Origin: JAURVT01 sp049059935
GTDB taxonomy: Bacteria > Actinomycetota > Actinomycetes > Propionibacteriales > Nocardioidaceae
Direction of reading: 5' to 3'
Length of the DNA: 20,004 nucleotides
Assembly: GCF_049059935.1 (NCBI RefSeq)
Contig: NZ_JBMGQR010000078.1
Span: 1-20,004 of the forward strand
Under the pieces are notes generated by a model, which had not been told where the DNA came from, ran no database searches, and worked only from the letters and a program-made list of their open reading frames with translations. How positions within the stretch are numbered: position 1 is the first letter of the stretch; each line of letters starts with the position of its first letter. Position numbers and translations under genes: made by a program. Below are positions 13,919 to 20,004 of the stretch, piece after piece.

Positions 13919-13960
13919 GACACGACAAATATGCCACGGCAATGGCACGATTGTCGTGTC
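13919..13960. promoter_or_regulatory. 42-bp dyad operator between divergent regulators
   Basis: GACACGACAA at 13919-13928 is perfectly complementary to 13951-13960, and nested inside it TGCCA (13932-13936) pairs with TGGCA (13943-13947). A third CGACA half-site lies at 13968-13972. The dyad sits in the 166-bp region between the TetR gene (minus) and the TrmB/LuxR-like gene (plus, start 14007), where a shared operator is expected. Which protein binds it is not known. Confidence 0.6.
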
Positions 13961-14006
13961 CTGTTTGCGACATGGCACCGATCCGCCGACGACCTGGGAG
14001 GCACCT

Positions 14007-14990
14007 GTGAGCGCGCTGCTCGGCCTGGACGAGCTCGAGAGCCTGGTGTACCGGTTCCTGGTGTCCCAGGCCCACTCGACGGTGGACGACGTCGTCGCCG
14101 AGCTGCGGCACCCCGCGTCCGAGGTCGCCGCCGTGGTCGACCGCCTGGTGCAGCGCACCGTGGTGGTGCGGCACGCCGACGGCGCGACGGTGTCGGCCGC
14201 GCCGCCGGCCCAGGCGCTCGGTGCGGTGGTCGCCGACCGTCAGAGCGAGCTGCGCGCCGCCCAGGCCGAGCTCGACACCCTCGGTGAGCTGTACCGCACG
14301 GCGTCGTCCGGACGCTCGCTCGCCGGCCTGGTGGACGTGCTCCCCGGCCAGCAGGCGGTGCACGCGCGGATGCTGCAGGCCATGGAGTCCCTCGAGGACG
14401 AGTGGCTGACGACCGTCCGCCCGGGCGCGACCCTGCACACGCCGCAGGGCGAGGGCGCCGCGATGCGCGCCCGTGAGCGGGGGGTGCGGCACCGGATCCT
14501 CGCCGAGCGGCAGTTCATCGAGCACTCGCCCCTGCTGTCGTCGGTGGTCGAGTCCGACGCGGCCCGTCCCGGCGCGACGCTGGTGCGGATCCGGGCCGGT
14601 CTGCCGGCCGCCATGCTGGTCTTCGACCGGCGCGCCGCGATCATCCCGGTGCGGCCGGCCGGCGGACGCCCCGACACCGGTGCGCTCGTCGTCCACGAGG
14701 GCCCGCTGCTGTCGAGCCTGGTGGCGCTGTTCGACCTGCTGTGGTCCGACGCCGACCGCGTCGTCCCGAGCGACATCGACGCGGGCGCGGCCGGCACGCC
14801 CGACCTCGACCCGCTCGACCGCCGCATCCTGTCGCTCGTCCACGCCGGCATGACCGACCGCGCCGCCGGCGCCGAGCTGGGCCTGTCGATGCGCACCGTC
14901 CAGCGCCGGATGCGCGACCTGATGGACCTCAGCGGCACCGAGACCCGCCTCCAGCTCGGCGCCGCCGCCGTCCGTCGCGGCTGGCTCTGA
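14007..14990 (+). CDS. TrmB-like/LuxR-type helix-turn-helix transcriptional regulator
   Basis: Regulator of 327 residues with two DNA-binding-like modules. Residues about 5-60 resemble a TrmB-type winged helix (LLGLDELESLVYRFLVSQAHSTVDDVVAELRHPASEVAAVVDRLVQRTVVV). A short coiled-coil segment follows (VVADRQSELRAAQAELDTLGELY, about 75-95). The middle part (about 100-255) is probably a ligand or effector region. The C-terminus from about 267 is a LuxR-type helix-turn-helix (LDRRILSLVHAGMTDRAAGAELGLSMRTVQRRMRDLMDLSG), ending in a short LGAAAVRRGWL tail. This layout is common in Streptomyces and other actinobacteria, usually with unknown targets. The GTG start has GGGAGG at 13996-14001, 5 nt upstream. 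The gene lies between the TetR gene and the leucine operon and ends 18 bp before repeat element A. Confidence 0.82.
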   Translation: MSALLGLDELESLVYRFLVSQAHSTVDDVVAELRHPASEVAAVVDRLVQRTVVVRHADGATVSAAPPAQALGAVVADRQSELRAAQAELDTLGELYRTASSGRSLAGLVDVLPGQQAVHARMLQAMESLEDEWLTTVRPGATLHTPQGEGAAMRARERGVRHRILAERQFIEHSPLLSSVVESDAARPGATLVRIRAGLPAAMLVFDRRAAIIPVRPAGGRPDTGALVVHEGPLLSSLVALFDLLWSDADRVVPSDIDAGAAGTPDLDPLDRRILSLVHAGMTDRAAGAELGLSMRTVQRRMRDLMDLSGTETRLQLGAAAVRRGWL

Positions 14991-15008
14991 GCCCCACCCG
15001 TCCGAAGT

Positions 15009-15089
15009 TTCCCAGGTATACCTGGGAATCTGTCCGAGCACCTGGAGAATTCTCCGTGCCGGGCGCAGTTCCCCAGGTATACCTGGGAA
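15009..15089. repeat. Paired-palindrome repeat element, copy A
   Basis: This 81-bp element starts with the perfect palindrome TTCCCAGGTATACCTGGGAA (15009-15028) and ends with a second copy (15070-15089) that differs by one base at 15071, leaving a 16-bp perfect core. The two copies are exactly 61 bp apart. The centre contains the perfect palindrome GGAGAATTCTCC (15044-15055) bracketed by GCAC (15038-15041) and GTGC (15056-15059). The element can fold either as three separate hairpins or as one long stem capped by the central hairpin. It lies between the TrmB/LuxR-like gene and the promoter of the leucine operon. A second copy follows that operon at 19510-19607. Confidence 0.92.
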
Positions 15090-15100
15090 TCCGCCAGCGC

Positions 15101-15139
15101 TGGACAGGAGATGTTAACGATCGTTAACATCGGCGCATG
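15101..15139 (+). promoter_or_regulatory. Leaderless promoter of the methylcrotonyl-CoA carboxylase operon
   Basis: A -35-like TGGACA (15101-15106, 5 of 6 matches to TTGACA) and a -10-like TAACAT (15125-15130) are separated by 18 bp. Six bases later comes the ATG at 15137, so transcription should begin at the start codon. The only Shine-Dalgarno-like sequence, CAGGAG at 15105-15110, is 26 nt from that ATG, too far to serve it. A 10-bp palindrome CCAGCGCTGG (15094-15103) overlaps the -35. Confidence 0.55.
15110..15131. promoter_or_regulatory. 22-bp perfect palindromic operator over the operon promoter
   Basis: The 22 bases 15110-15131 are a perfect palindrome with the core GTTAACGATCGTTAAC. 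It is markedly AT-rich for this DNA, covers most of the spacer and all of the proposed -10, and ends 5 nt before the ATG. The size and symmetry suit a TetR-family dimer. The likely role is repression of leucine catabolism until an acyl-CoA intermediate releases the repressor; the TetR at 13217-13840 is a candidate binder, by inference only. Confidence 0.75.
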
Positions 15140-16681
15140 CGCGAGCTCGTCGAGGACCTGCACGAGCGGCTGCGCGTGGTGCGGCTCGGGGGGCCGGAGC
15201 AGGCGCGGGAGCGGCACGTCGCGCGGGGCAAGCTGCTGGCCCGCGACCGGGTCGACCGGCTGCTCGATCCCGGCTCGCCGTTCCTCGAGGTCGGGGCGCT
15301 GGCGGCCACGGGCCTGTACGACGACGCGGCGCCGAGCGCGGGCGTCGTCGCGGGGCTCGGCTCGGTGCGCGGACGCATCTGCGTGGTCGTCGCCAACGAC
15401 GCCACCGTCAAGGGCGGCGCCTACTACCCGATGACGGTCAAGAAGCACCTGCGCGCCCAGGCGATCGCGGCCGAGAACCACCTGCCGTGCCTGTACCTCG
15501 TCGACTCCGGCGGCGCGTTCCTGCCGATGCAGGACGAGATCTTCCCCGACCGCGAGCACTTCGGCCGGATCTTCTTCAACCAGGCGCAGATGTCGGCGCG
15601 CGGCATCCCGCAGCTGGCCGCCGTGATGGGCTCGTGCACCGCGGGCGGCGCGTACGTCCCGGCGATGAGCGACGAGACGGTCATCGTCCGCGAGCAGGGC
15701 ACGATCTTCCTCGGCGGACCCCCGCTCGTGAAGGCGGCGACCGGCGAGGTCGTCACGGCCGAGGACCTCGGCGGCGGCGACGTGCACGCCCGCCTGTCGG
15801 GCGTCGTCGACCACCTCGCCGAGGACGACGACCACGCCATCGCGATCCTGCGGGAGATCGTCGGCACCCTCGAGCGGCCCACCGAGCCGAGCCTGCGACG
15901 CCACGAGCCGCGCGAGCCCGCGTCCGACCCCCAGGGCCTGTACGACGTGGTGCCCACCGACGCGCGCACCCCGTACGACGTGCGCGAGGTGATCGACCGC
16001 GTGGTCGACGCCGGCTCGCAGCACGAGTTCAAGCCGCTCTACGGCGAGACGCTCGTGTGCACGTTCGCGCGCATCGACGGCTACCCGGTGGCCGTGCTGG
16101 CCAACAACGGCATCCTGTTCAGCGAGTCCGCGCTCAAGGGTGCCCACTTCATCGAGCTGGCCAACCAGCGCGGCGTCCCGCTCGTGTTCCTGCAGAACAT
16201 CAGCGGCTTCATGGTCGGCCGGGAGTACGAGGCCGGCGGCATCGCCAAGGACGGCGCCAAGCTCGTCACCGCGGTCGCGTCGTCGGTCGTGCCCAAGCTG
16301 ACCGTCGTGATCGGCGGGTCCTACGGCGCCGGCAACTACGGCATGTGCGGACGTGCGTACGACCCCCGCTTCCTGTGGACGTGGCCCAACGCCCGCATCT
16401 CGGTGATGGGCGGCGAGCAGGCCGCGTCCGTGCTCGCGACCGTGCGCCGTGACGGCCTCGAGGCCCGCGGCCAGGAGTGGTCGGCCGAGGACGAGGAGGC
16501 GTTCAAGGCGCCCGTCCGCGAGCAGTACGAGCACCAGGGCTCGCCCTACTACTCCACCGCGCGGCTGTGGGACGACGGCGTCATCGACCCCGTCGACACC
16601 CGTCGCGTCCTCGCGCTCGGCCTGGCCGCCGCCGCGTGCGCCCCCGTGCCCGAGCCGCGCTTCGGCGTCTTCCGGATGTGA
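15137..16681 (+). CDS. accD1: Methylcrotonyl-CoA carboxylase beta (carboxyltransferase) subunit
   Basis: Carboxyltransferase subunit of 514 residues. It moves CO2 from biotin to 3-methylcrotonyl-CoA, the fourth step of leucine breakdown, giving 3-methylglutaconyl-CoA. Assignment to the MCC branch rests on long family signatures: LVDSGGAFLPMQDEIFPDRE, HFGRIFFNQAQMSARGIPQL, GSCTAGGAYVPAMSDE, FLGGPPLVKAATGE, FLQNISGFMVGREYEAGGIA and GGSYGAGNYGMCGRAYDPRF. Oxyanion-type Ala-Gly pairs are at A169-G170 and A398-G399, one in each crotonase-like half. The length is slightly shorter than the usual 530-540. The ATG is preceded by a leaderless promoter and a 22-bp operator. It is the first gene of a three-gene operon; the alpha subunit starts 5 bp after its stop. 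Acetyl- or propionyl-CoA substrates are less likely because of the HMG-CoA lyase neighbour. Confidence 0.94.
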   Translation: MRELVEDLHERLRVVRLGGPEQARERHVARGKLLARDRVDRLLDPGSPFLEVGALAATGLYDDAAPSAGVVAGLGSVRGRICVVVANDATVKGGAYYPMTVKKHLRAQAIAAENHLPCLYLVDSGGAFLPMQDEIFPDREHFGRIFFNQAQMSARGIPQLAAVMGSCTAGGAYVPAMSDETVIVREQGTIFLGGPPLVKAATGEVVTAEDLGGGDVHARLSGVVDHLAEDDDHAIAILREIVGTLERPTEPSLRRHEPREPASDPQGLYDVVPTDARTPYDVREVIDRVVDAGSQHEFKPLYGETLVCTFARIDGYPVAVLANNGILFSESALKGAHFIELANQRGVPLVFLQNISGFMVGREYEAGGIAKDGAKLVTAVASSVVPKLTVVIGGSYGAGNYGMCGRAYDPRFLWTWPNARISVMGGEQAASVLATVRRDGLEARGQEWSAEDEEAFKAPVREQYEHQGSPYYSTARLWDDGVIDPVDTRRVLALGLAAAACAPVPEPRFGVFRM

Positions 16682-16686
16682 GCCCC

Positions 16687-18573
16687 GTGACCGAGCCCTA
16701 CCGCCCCTTCACCCGCGTGCTCGTCGCCAACCGCGGCGAGATCGCGCTGCGCGTGCTGCGCGCCGTCCGCGAGGCGGGCCTGGTCGGCATCGCGGTGTAC
16801 TCCGACGCGGACGCCGACGCGCCGCACGTGCGCGCGGCCGACGTCGCCGTCCGGCTGGGTCCGACGCCGGCCGCCGAGTCGTACCTGAGCATCGACGCAG
16901 TCATGGCCGCGTGCCGTGCGACCGGTGCCGAGGCCGTCCACCCCGGCTACGGGTTCCTGTCCGAGCGGGCCGAGCTGGCGCGGGCCGTGGCCGACGCCGG
17001 GCTCGTGCTGATCGGCCCCAGCGCCGACGTGATGGACCTGATGGGACGCAAGGACCACGCCCGCGCGGTCGCCGAGGCCGCCGGCGTGCCCACCACCGCC
17101 CGCTTCGACCTGCGTGACGACGACACCGTCGACGCCCCCGACGACGCCTACCCGCTGCTGGTCAAGGCCGCGGCAGGCGGAGGCGGACGCGGCATGCGCG
17201 TGGTGCGGGCGGCGGCCGACGTCCCCGAGGCGGTCGGCGCGGCGCGGCGCGAGGCGTCGTCGGCGTTCGGCGACGACACCCTGCTGGTCGAGCAGTACGT
17301 CGAGCACGGCCGCCACGTCGAGGTGCAGGTCGTCGGCGACGCGCACGGCACGGTGCTGCACCTGTTCGAGCGCGACTGCTCGGTGCAGCGTCGCCACCAG
17401 AAGGTGCTGGAGGAGGCGCCCGCGCCCACGATCACCGCCACCACCCGTGAGCGGCTGCTGACGTCGGCCGTCGCCCTGGCGCGCGAGGTCGGCTACGTCG
17501 GCGCGGGCACCGTGGAGTACCTGGTGTGGGGCGAGGGCGACGACGAGCAGATCGCGTTCCTGGAGATGAACACCCGACTCCAGGTCGAGCACCCCGTGAC
17601 CGAGGAGGTCACGGGCGTCGACCTCGTCGACTGGCAGCTCGAGGTCGCCGCCGGCCGACCGCTGCCGTGCACCCAGGACGACCTGCACTGCGTGGGCCAC
17701 GCGTTCGAGGCGCGCGTCTACGCCGAGGACCCGTACGCCGGGTTCCTGCCGCAGGCCGGCACCGCGTCGGTGGTGTCGTGGCCCGGGGGCGTCCGCGTCG
17801 AGACCGCGCTGGAGCCGGGGCAGGTGGTCGGCACCGCGTACGACCCCATGGTCGCCAAGCTCGTCGTGCACGGACCCGACCGCGAGTCGGCCCGCCGCGC
17901 CCTCGTCGACGCGCTCGACCGCACCGGCGTCGTCGGGCTGCGCACCAACACCGGCTTCCTGCGGCGGCTCGCTGCGTCCGACGAGTACCGCGACGCCGCG
18001 ATCCACACCGCCTGGCTCGACGGCGACGAGGCGACCGACCTGCTGCACGAGCCCGAGGTGCCCGCCGAGGCCGGCGACCTCGCGGCCCGTGCGTGGGTCG
18101 CCGCGCAACCGACCGGCGCCGGCCCGTTCGGCGTGCGCGACGGGTGGCGCATCGCCGCGCCGCCGGCCGACGCGCAGGTGGTGCTCACCGCCCCCGACGG
18201 CTCCACCCGGGTGCACCGGGTGGCACCGGCCGACGCGGGCGGCGTCGCCGCGGACGTCGACGGCGAGCGGGTGAGCGTCGCGGTCGAGGGACAGACCTGG
18301 GAGCTGCTCGCACCGGGGGCACGTCGCGCCGGACGGGCGGCGGCCGGCGACGCCGACGTCGCGTCGCCGATGCCCGGCACCGTGCTCGCGGTGCGCGTCG
18401 ACGTGGGTGCGACCGTCGCGGCCGGCGACGTGCTCGGCGTCGTCGAGGCGATGAAGATGGAGCTCGCGCTGAAGGCCCCGCACGACGGCGTCGTCGGGCA
18501 CGTGGGCGCGGCGGTGGGCGAGCAGGTGCCGCTCGGCCACGTGCTGTTCCGCGTCGAGCCGGCGGACGCATGA
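16687..18573 (+). CDS. accA1: Methylcrotonyl-CoA carboxylase alpha (biotin carboxylase and BCCP) subunit
   Basis: Biotin-carrying subunit of 628 residues, which carboxylates biotin with ATP and bicarbonate. The biotin carboxylase N-domain starts at about 8 (RVLVANRGEIALRVLRAVREAG). The ATP-grasp region has the glycine-rich loop KAAAGGGGRGM with K160 and the active-site stretch E293-M-N295-T-R297 in FLEMNTRLQVEHPVTEEVTG. The C-terminal domain runs to about 450. After a variable linker (about 480-550), a biotinyl carrier domain ends the protein, with the biotin-accepting lysine K590 in VEAMKMELALK. The GTG start lies 5 bp after the beta-subunit stop, and the last codons overlap the HMG-CoA lyase start in an ATGA arrangement, showing translational coupling. 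In actinobacteria some alpha subunits serve several carboxylases; the operon context argues for methylcrotonyl-CoA. Confidence 0.94.
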   Translation: MTEPYRPFTRVLVANRGEIALRVLRAVREAGLVGIAVYSDADADAPHVRAADVAVRLGPTPAAESYLSIDAVMAACRATGAEAVHPGYGFLSERAELARAVADAGLVLIGPSADVMDLMGRKDHARAVAEAAGVPTTARFDLRDDDTVDAPDDAYPLLVKAAAGGGGRGMRVVRAAADVPEAVGAARREASSAFGDDTLLVEQYVEHGRHVEVQVVGDAHGTVLHLFERDCSVQRRHQKVLEEAPAPTITATTRERLLTSAVALAREVGYVGAGTVEYLVWGEGDDEQIAFLEMNTRLQVEHPVTEEVTGVDLVDWQLEVAAGRPLPCTQDDLHCVGHAFEARVYAEDPYAGFLPQAGTASVVSWPGGVRVETALEPGQVVGTAYDPMVAKLVVHGPDRESARRALVDALDRTGVVGLRTNTGFLRRLAASDEYRDAAIHTAWLDGDEATDLLHEPEVPAEAGDLAARAWVAAQPTGAGPFGVRDGWRIAAPPADAQVVLTAPDGSTRVHRVAPADAGGVAADVDGERVSVAVEGQTWELLAPGARRAGRAAAGDADVASPMPGTVLAVRVDVGATVAAGDVLGVVEAMKMELALKAPHDGVVGHVGAAVGEQVPLGHVLFRVEPADA

Positions 18574-19505
18574 CCCGCCCGCCGGGGCTGCCCGCGGTGG
18601 TGCGCGACCCGGCGCTGCCCGAGCGCGTGACGATCTACGAGGTCGGCGCCCGCGACGGCCTGCAGAACGAGTCGGCGCTGGTGCCCACCGACGTCAAGGC
18701 CGAGTTCGTGCACCGGCTCGTCGCGGCGGGCCTGCCGGTCGTCGAGGCGACGAGCTTCGTCCACCCTCGCTGGGTGCCGCAGCTGGCCGACGCCGCCGAC
18801 CTCGTCGCGCGGCTCGACCTCGAGGGGCCCGTGCCGCTGCCGGTGCTGGTGCCCAACGAGCGCGGTCTCGACCGCGCGCTGGAGGCGGGCTGCCGGCACG
18901 TCGCGGTGTTCGCGAGCGCGACGCAGACGTTCGCTGAGAAGAACCTGAACAGCTCCCTGGACACCCAGATGACGATGTTCGAGCCCGTGGTGCGCCGCGC
19001 CCGCGAGGCCGGCGCCGACGTGCGCGCCTACGTCTCGATGTGCTTCGGCGACCCGTGGGAGGGGCCGGTCGACGTCGACCAGGTGGTGCGCGTCGGCCGG
19101 CGGCTGCTCGACCTCGGCGCGTCCCAGCTCTCGCTCGGCGACACGATCGGGGTCGGCACCGCGGCCCAGGTGACGTCGCTCGTCGATGCCTTCGCCGCCG
19201 CCGGGACGGGCGTGGAGCACCTGGCCATGCACTTCCACGACACCTACGGCCAGGCGCTCTCCAACGCGCACGCCGCGCTGAGCAGCGGCGTCACCACCCT
19301 CGACGCGTCCGCCGGCGGGCTGGGCGGCTGCCCCTACGCCGAGAGCGCGACGGGCAACCTCGCCACCGAGGACCTCGTGTGGATGCTCGACGGCCTCGGC
19401 ATCGAGCACGGCGTCGACCTGGACGCCCTCGTCGCCACCAGCACCTGGATGGCCGGCCACCTCGGCCGCCCCAGCCCGTCGGCCGTCGTCCGCGCGCTGG
19501 GCTGA
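18570..19505 (+). CDS. mvaB: Hydroxymethylglutaryl-CoA lyase
   Basis: Enzyme of 311 residues that splits 3-hydroxy-3-methylglutaryl-CoA into acetyl-CoA and acetoacetate, the last step of leucine degradation. It is a DRE-TIM barrel of the HMGL-like family. Catalytic elements are present: R28-D29 in VGARDGLQNE, the metal-binding pair H221 and H223 in MHFHDTYGQALSN, and the active-site cysteine C254 in GGLGGCPYAESATGNLATED, the HMG-CoA lyase signature that separates it from citramalate or isopropylmalate synthases. SFVHPRWVPQLADA is also typical. The ATG overlaps the alpha-subunit stop by 4 bp (ATGA). It is the last gene of the operon; the stop is followed within a few bases by repeat element B. 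Isovaleryl-CoA dehydrogenase and methylglutaconyl-CoA hydratase, the other steps, are not in the window. Confidence 0.94.
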   Translation: MTRPPGLPAVVRDPALPERVTIYEVGARDGLQNESALVPTDVKAEFVHRLVAAGLPVVEATSFVHPRWVPQLADAADLVARLDLEGPVPLPVLVPNERGLDRALEAGCRHVAVFASATQTFAEKNLNSSLDTQMTMFEPVVRRAREAGADVRAYVSMCFGDPWEGPVDVDQVVRVGRRLLDLGASQLSLGDTIGVGTAAQVTSLVDAFAAAGTGVEHLAMHFHDTYGQALSNAHAALSSGVTTLDASAGGLGGCPYAESATGNLATEDLVWMLDGLGIEHGVDLDALVATSTWMAGHLGRPSPSAVVRALG

Positions 19506-19509
19506 CCGT

Positions 19510-19607
19510 CCTGACGTTTCCCAGGTATACCTGGGAATCTGCCCCGGCACCCGGAGAACTTCCCGTGCCAGGCGTCGTTTCCCAGGTATACCTGGGAAAC
19601 GGTCAGG
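19510..19607. repeat. Paired-palindrome repeat element, copy B
   Basis: Two perfect copies of TTCCCAGGTATACCTGGGAA lie at 19518-19537 and 19579-19598, again exactly 61 bp apart. The second extends to a 26-bp perfect palindrome (19576-19601). Outer arms CCTGAC (19510-19515) and GTCAGG (19602-19607) extend the pairing, so the whole can form a stem of about 28 bp with one bulged base. The centre has its own hairpin, GGCAC (19546-19550) with GTGCC (19565-19569). The centre matches copy A at about 30 of 41 positions. It fills the gap between the convergent HMG-CoA lyase and EcsC-like genes and includes the EcsC-like stop codon at 19603-19605, so it may serve as a bidirectional terminator. Confidence 0.93.
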
Positions 19608-20004
19608 CGGCGGGGGAGGCCCCGCGGCGGTCGCGCATCTCGCGGGAGACGTACTGGCCGATCTGGTAGGTCGACATCGCGTCGGACGCGGCGCCGACGC
19701 CCCCGCCGAGCAGGGGGATGCGGCGGCCGACGAAGGTCGCGACGCGGCGTCCGCCCACCTTGGCGACGAGCTCGGTGGTGACGGCCGACGCGACCTGCTC
19801 GTCCAGCGCGGGGTCGTGCACGGGGGAGGTGGCCAGCGCCATCGGCGGGGCGGGGAGCTTGCGCTTCTTGACCAGCTCGTCGACGGTGTCCTGCCCCAGC
19901 AGGCAGGCCAGGATCGCGTTGCGGACGCGGGGGTCGTCGAGGTCGTAGCCGCGCAGGTGCGCGATGCCCGCCGCGAGGTGGCACTGCAGGACGGCGACGC
20001 CGGC
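19603..20004 (-). CDS. EcsC family protein, C-terminal part (start lies beyond the window)
   Basis: The frame is open on the minus strand from the window end to a TGA at 19605-19603, giving the last 133 residues; the N-terminus is missing. Visible blocks fit the EcsC family, named after a Bacillus protein encoded with the EcsAB transporter: a helix with LAAGIAHLRGYDLDDPRVRNAILACLLG, then a C-terminal VGGRRVATFVGRRIPLLGGGVGAASDAMSTYQIGQYVSREM. The glycine-rich IPLLGGGVGA followed by DA-S-T-x-x-IG-x-Y is the most characteristic part. The function of the family is not established; a membrane-associated role is often suggested. It converges on the HMG-CoA lyase gene, and its stop codon is inside repeat element B. 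An internal ATG at 19842 is not the real start because family-like sequence continues upstream of it. Confidence 0.82.
   Translation of the reverse strand, partial: AGVAVLQCHLAAGIAHLRGYDLDDPRVRNAILACLLGQDTVDELVKKRKLPAPPMALATSPVHDPALDEQVASAVTTELVAKVGGRRVATFVGRRIPLLGGGVGAASDAMSTYQIGQYVSREMRDRRGASPAA

Noticed and set aside
15009..15089. Element A as an insertion sequence with target duplications
   Set aside because: It has no transposase and I see no matching direct repeats at its edges. It could be a non-autonomous element, but the window does not show that.
15009..15100. Repeat elements A and B as small coding genes
   Set aside because: Both copies read open in the same frame with similar peptides (FPRYTWES... 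and ...QVYLG), but they lack start codons and ribosome binding sites. Other frames are open too, and base changes between copies are not concentrated at third codon positions. The similarity comes from the palindromes.
15111..15434. ATG at 15111, with CAGGAG just upstream, as the start of the carboxylase gene or of a leader peptide
   Set aside because: It is in a different frame from the carboxylase and lies inside the 22-bp palindrome. The proposed -10 is downstream of it, so it would not be in the transcript.
15009..19607. Repeat pairs as a CRISPR array
   Set aside because: Only two repeat units per site, self-palindromic, with similar rather than unique spacers, and no cas genes.

Overview
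The window is GC-rich actinobacterial DNA. The evidence is very strong G/C bias at third codon positions, many GTG starts, several genes that look leaderless (a TAnnnT -10 hexamer 5-7 nt before the start codon), and long spurious antisense open frames. The gene content (secreted nucleases, a methylcrotonyl-CoA carboxylase operon, EcsC-, YigZ- and SIP-family proteins) fits Propionibacteriales such as Nocardioides or Aeromicrobium. That placement is inference; there is no rRNA or other taxonomic marker here. No tRNA, rRNA, CRISPR array, transposase or phage gene was seen.

Layout. (1) Positions 1-6699 encode secreted proteins: the start of an unrecognised exported protein (minus), an endonuclease I-family nuclease (plus), a large ExeM-like nuclease (minus) and a 5'-nucleotidase with Ig-like repeats (minus). 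The last three would cut extracellular DNA and remove phosphate from the nucleotides. Strong hairpins separate them. (2) 6949-9750 is a plus-strand run: a GAF-EAL c-di-GMP phosphodiesterase, a YigZ/IMPACT protein and a siderophore-interacting-type flavin reductase. (3) 9757-12061 is a divergent TetR/MFS-exporter pair with twin operators over the exporter promoter. (4) 12152-13215 holds a gamma-carbonic anhydrase-like protein and a SoxR-type iron-sulfur MerR regulator, transcribed divergently. (5) 13217-14990 is a second TetR divergent from a regulator with a TrmB-like front and a LuxR-type C-terminal helix-turn-helix. A large dyad lies between them. (6) 15137-19505 is a tight three-gene leucine-catabolism operon: methylcrotonyl-CoA carboxylase beta, alpha (with biotin carrier) and HMG-CoA lyase. 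(7) 19603-20004 is the C-terminal part of an EcsC-family protein (minus).

The most unusual signal is a repeat of about 80 bp found twice, immediately before and immediately after the leucine operon. Each copy has two copies of the palindrome TTCCCAGGTATACCTGGGAA (one of the four has a single substitution) set exactly 61 bp apart, around a more diverged centre that can itself form a hairpin. The operon also has a 22-bp perfect palindrome laid over what appears to be its leaderless promoter. Both, and several other elaborate inverted repeats, are described in the findings.
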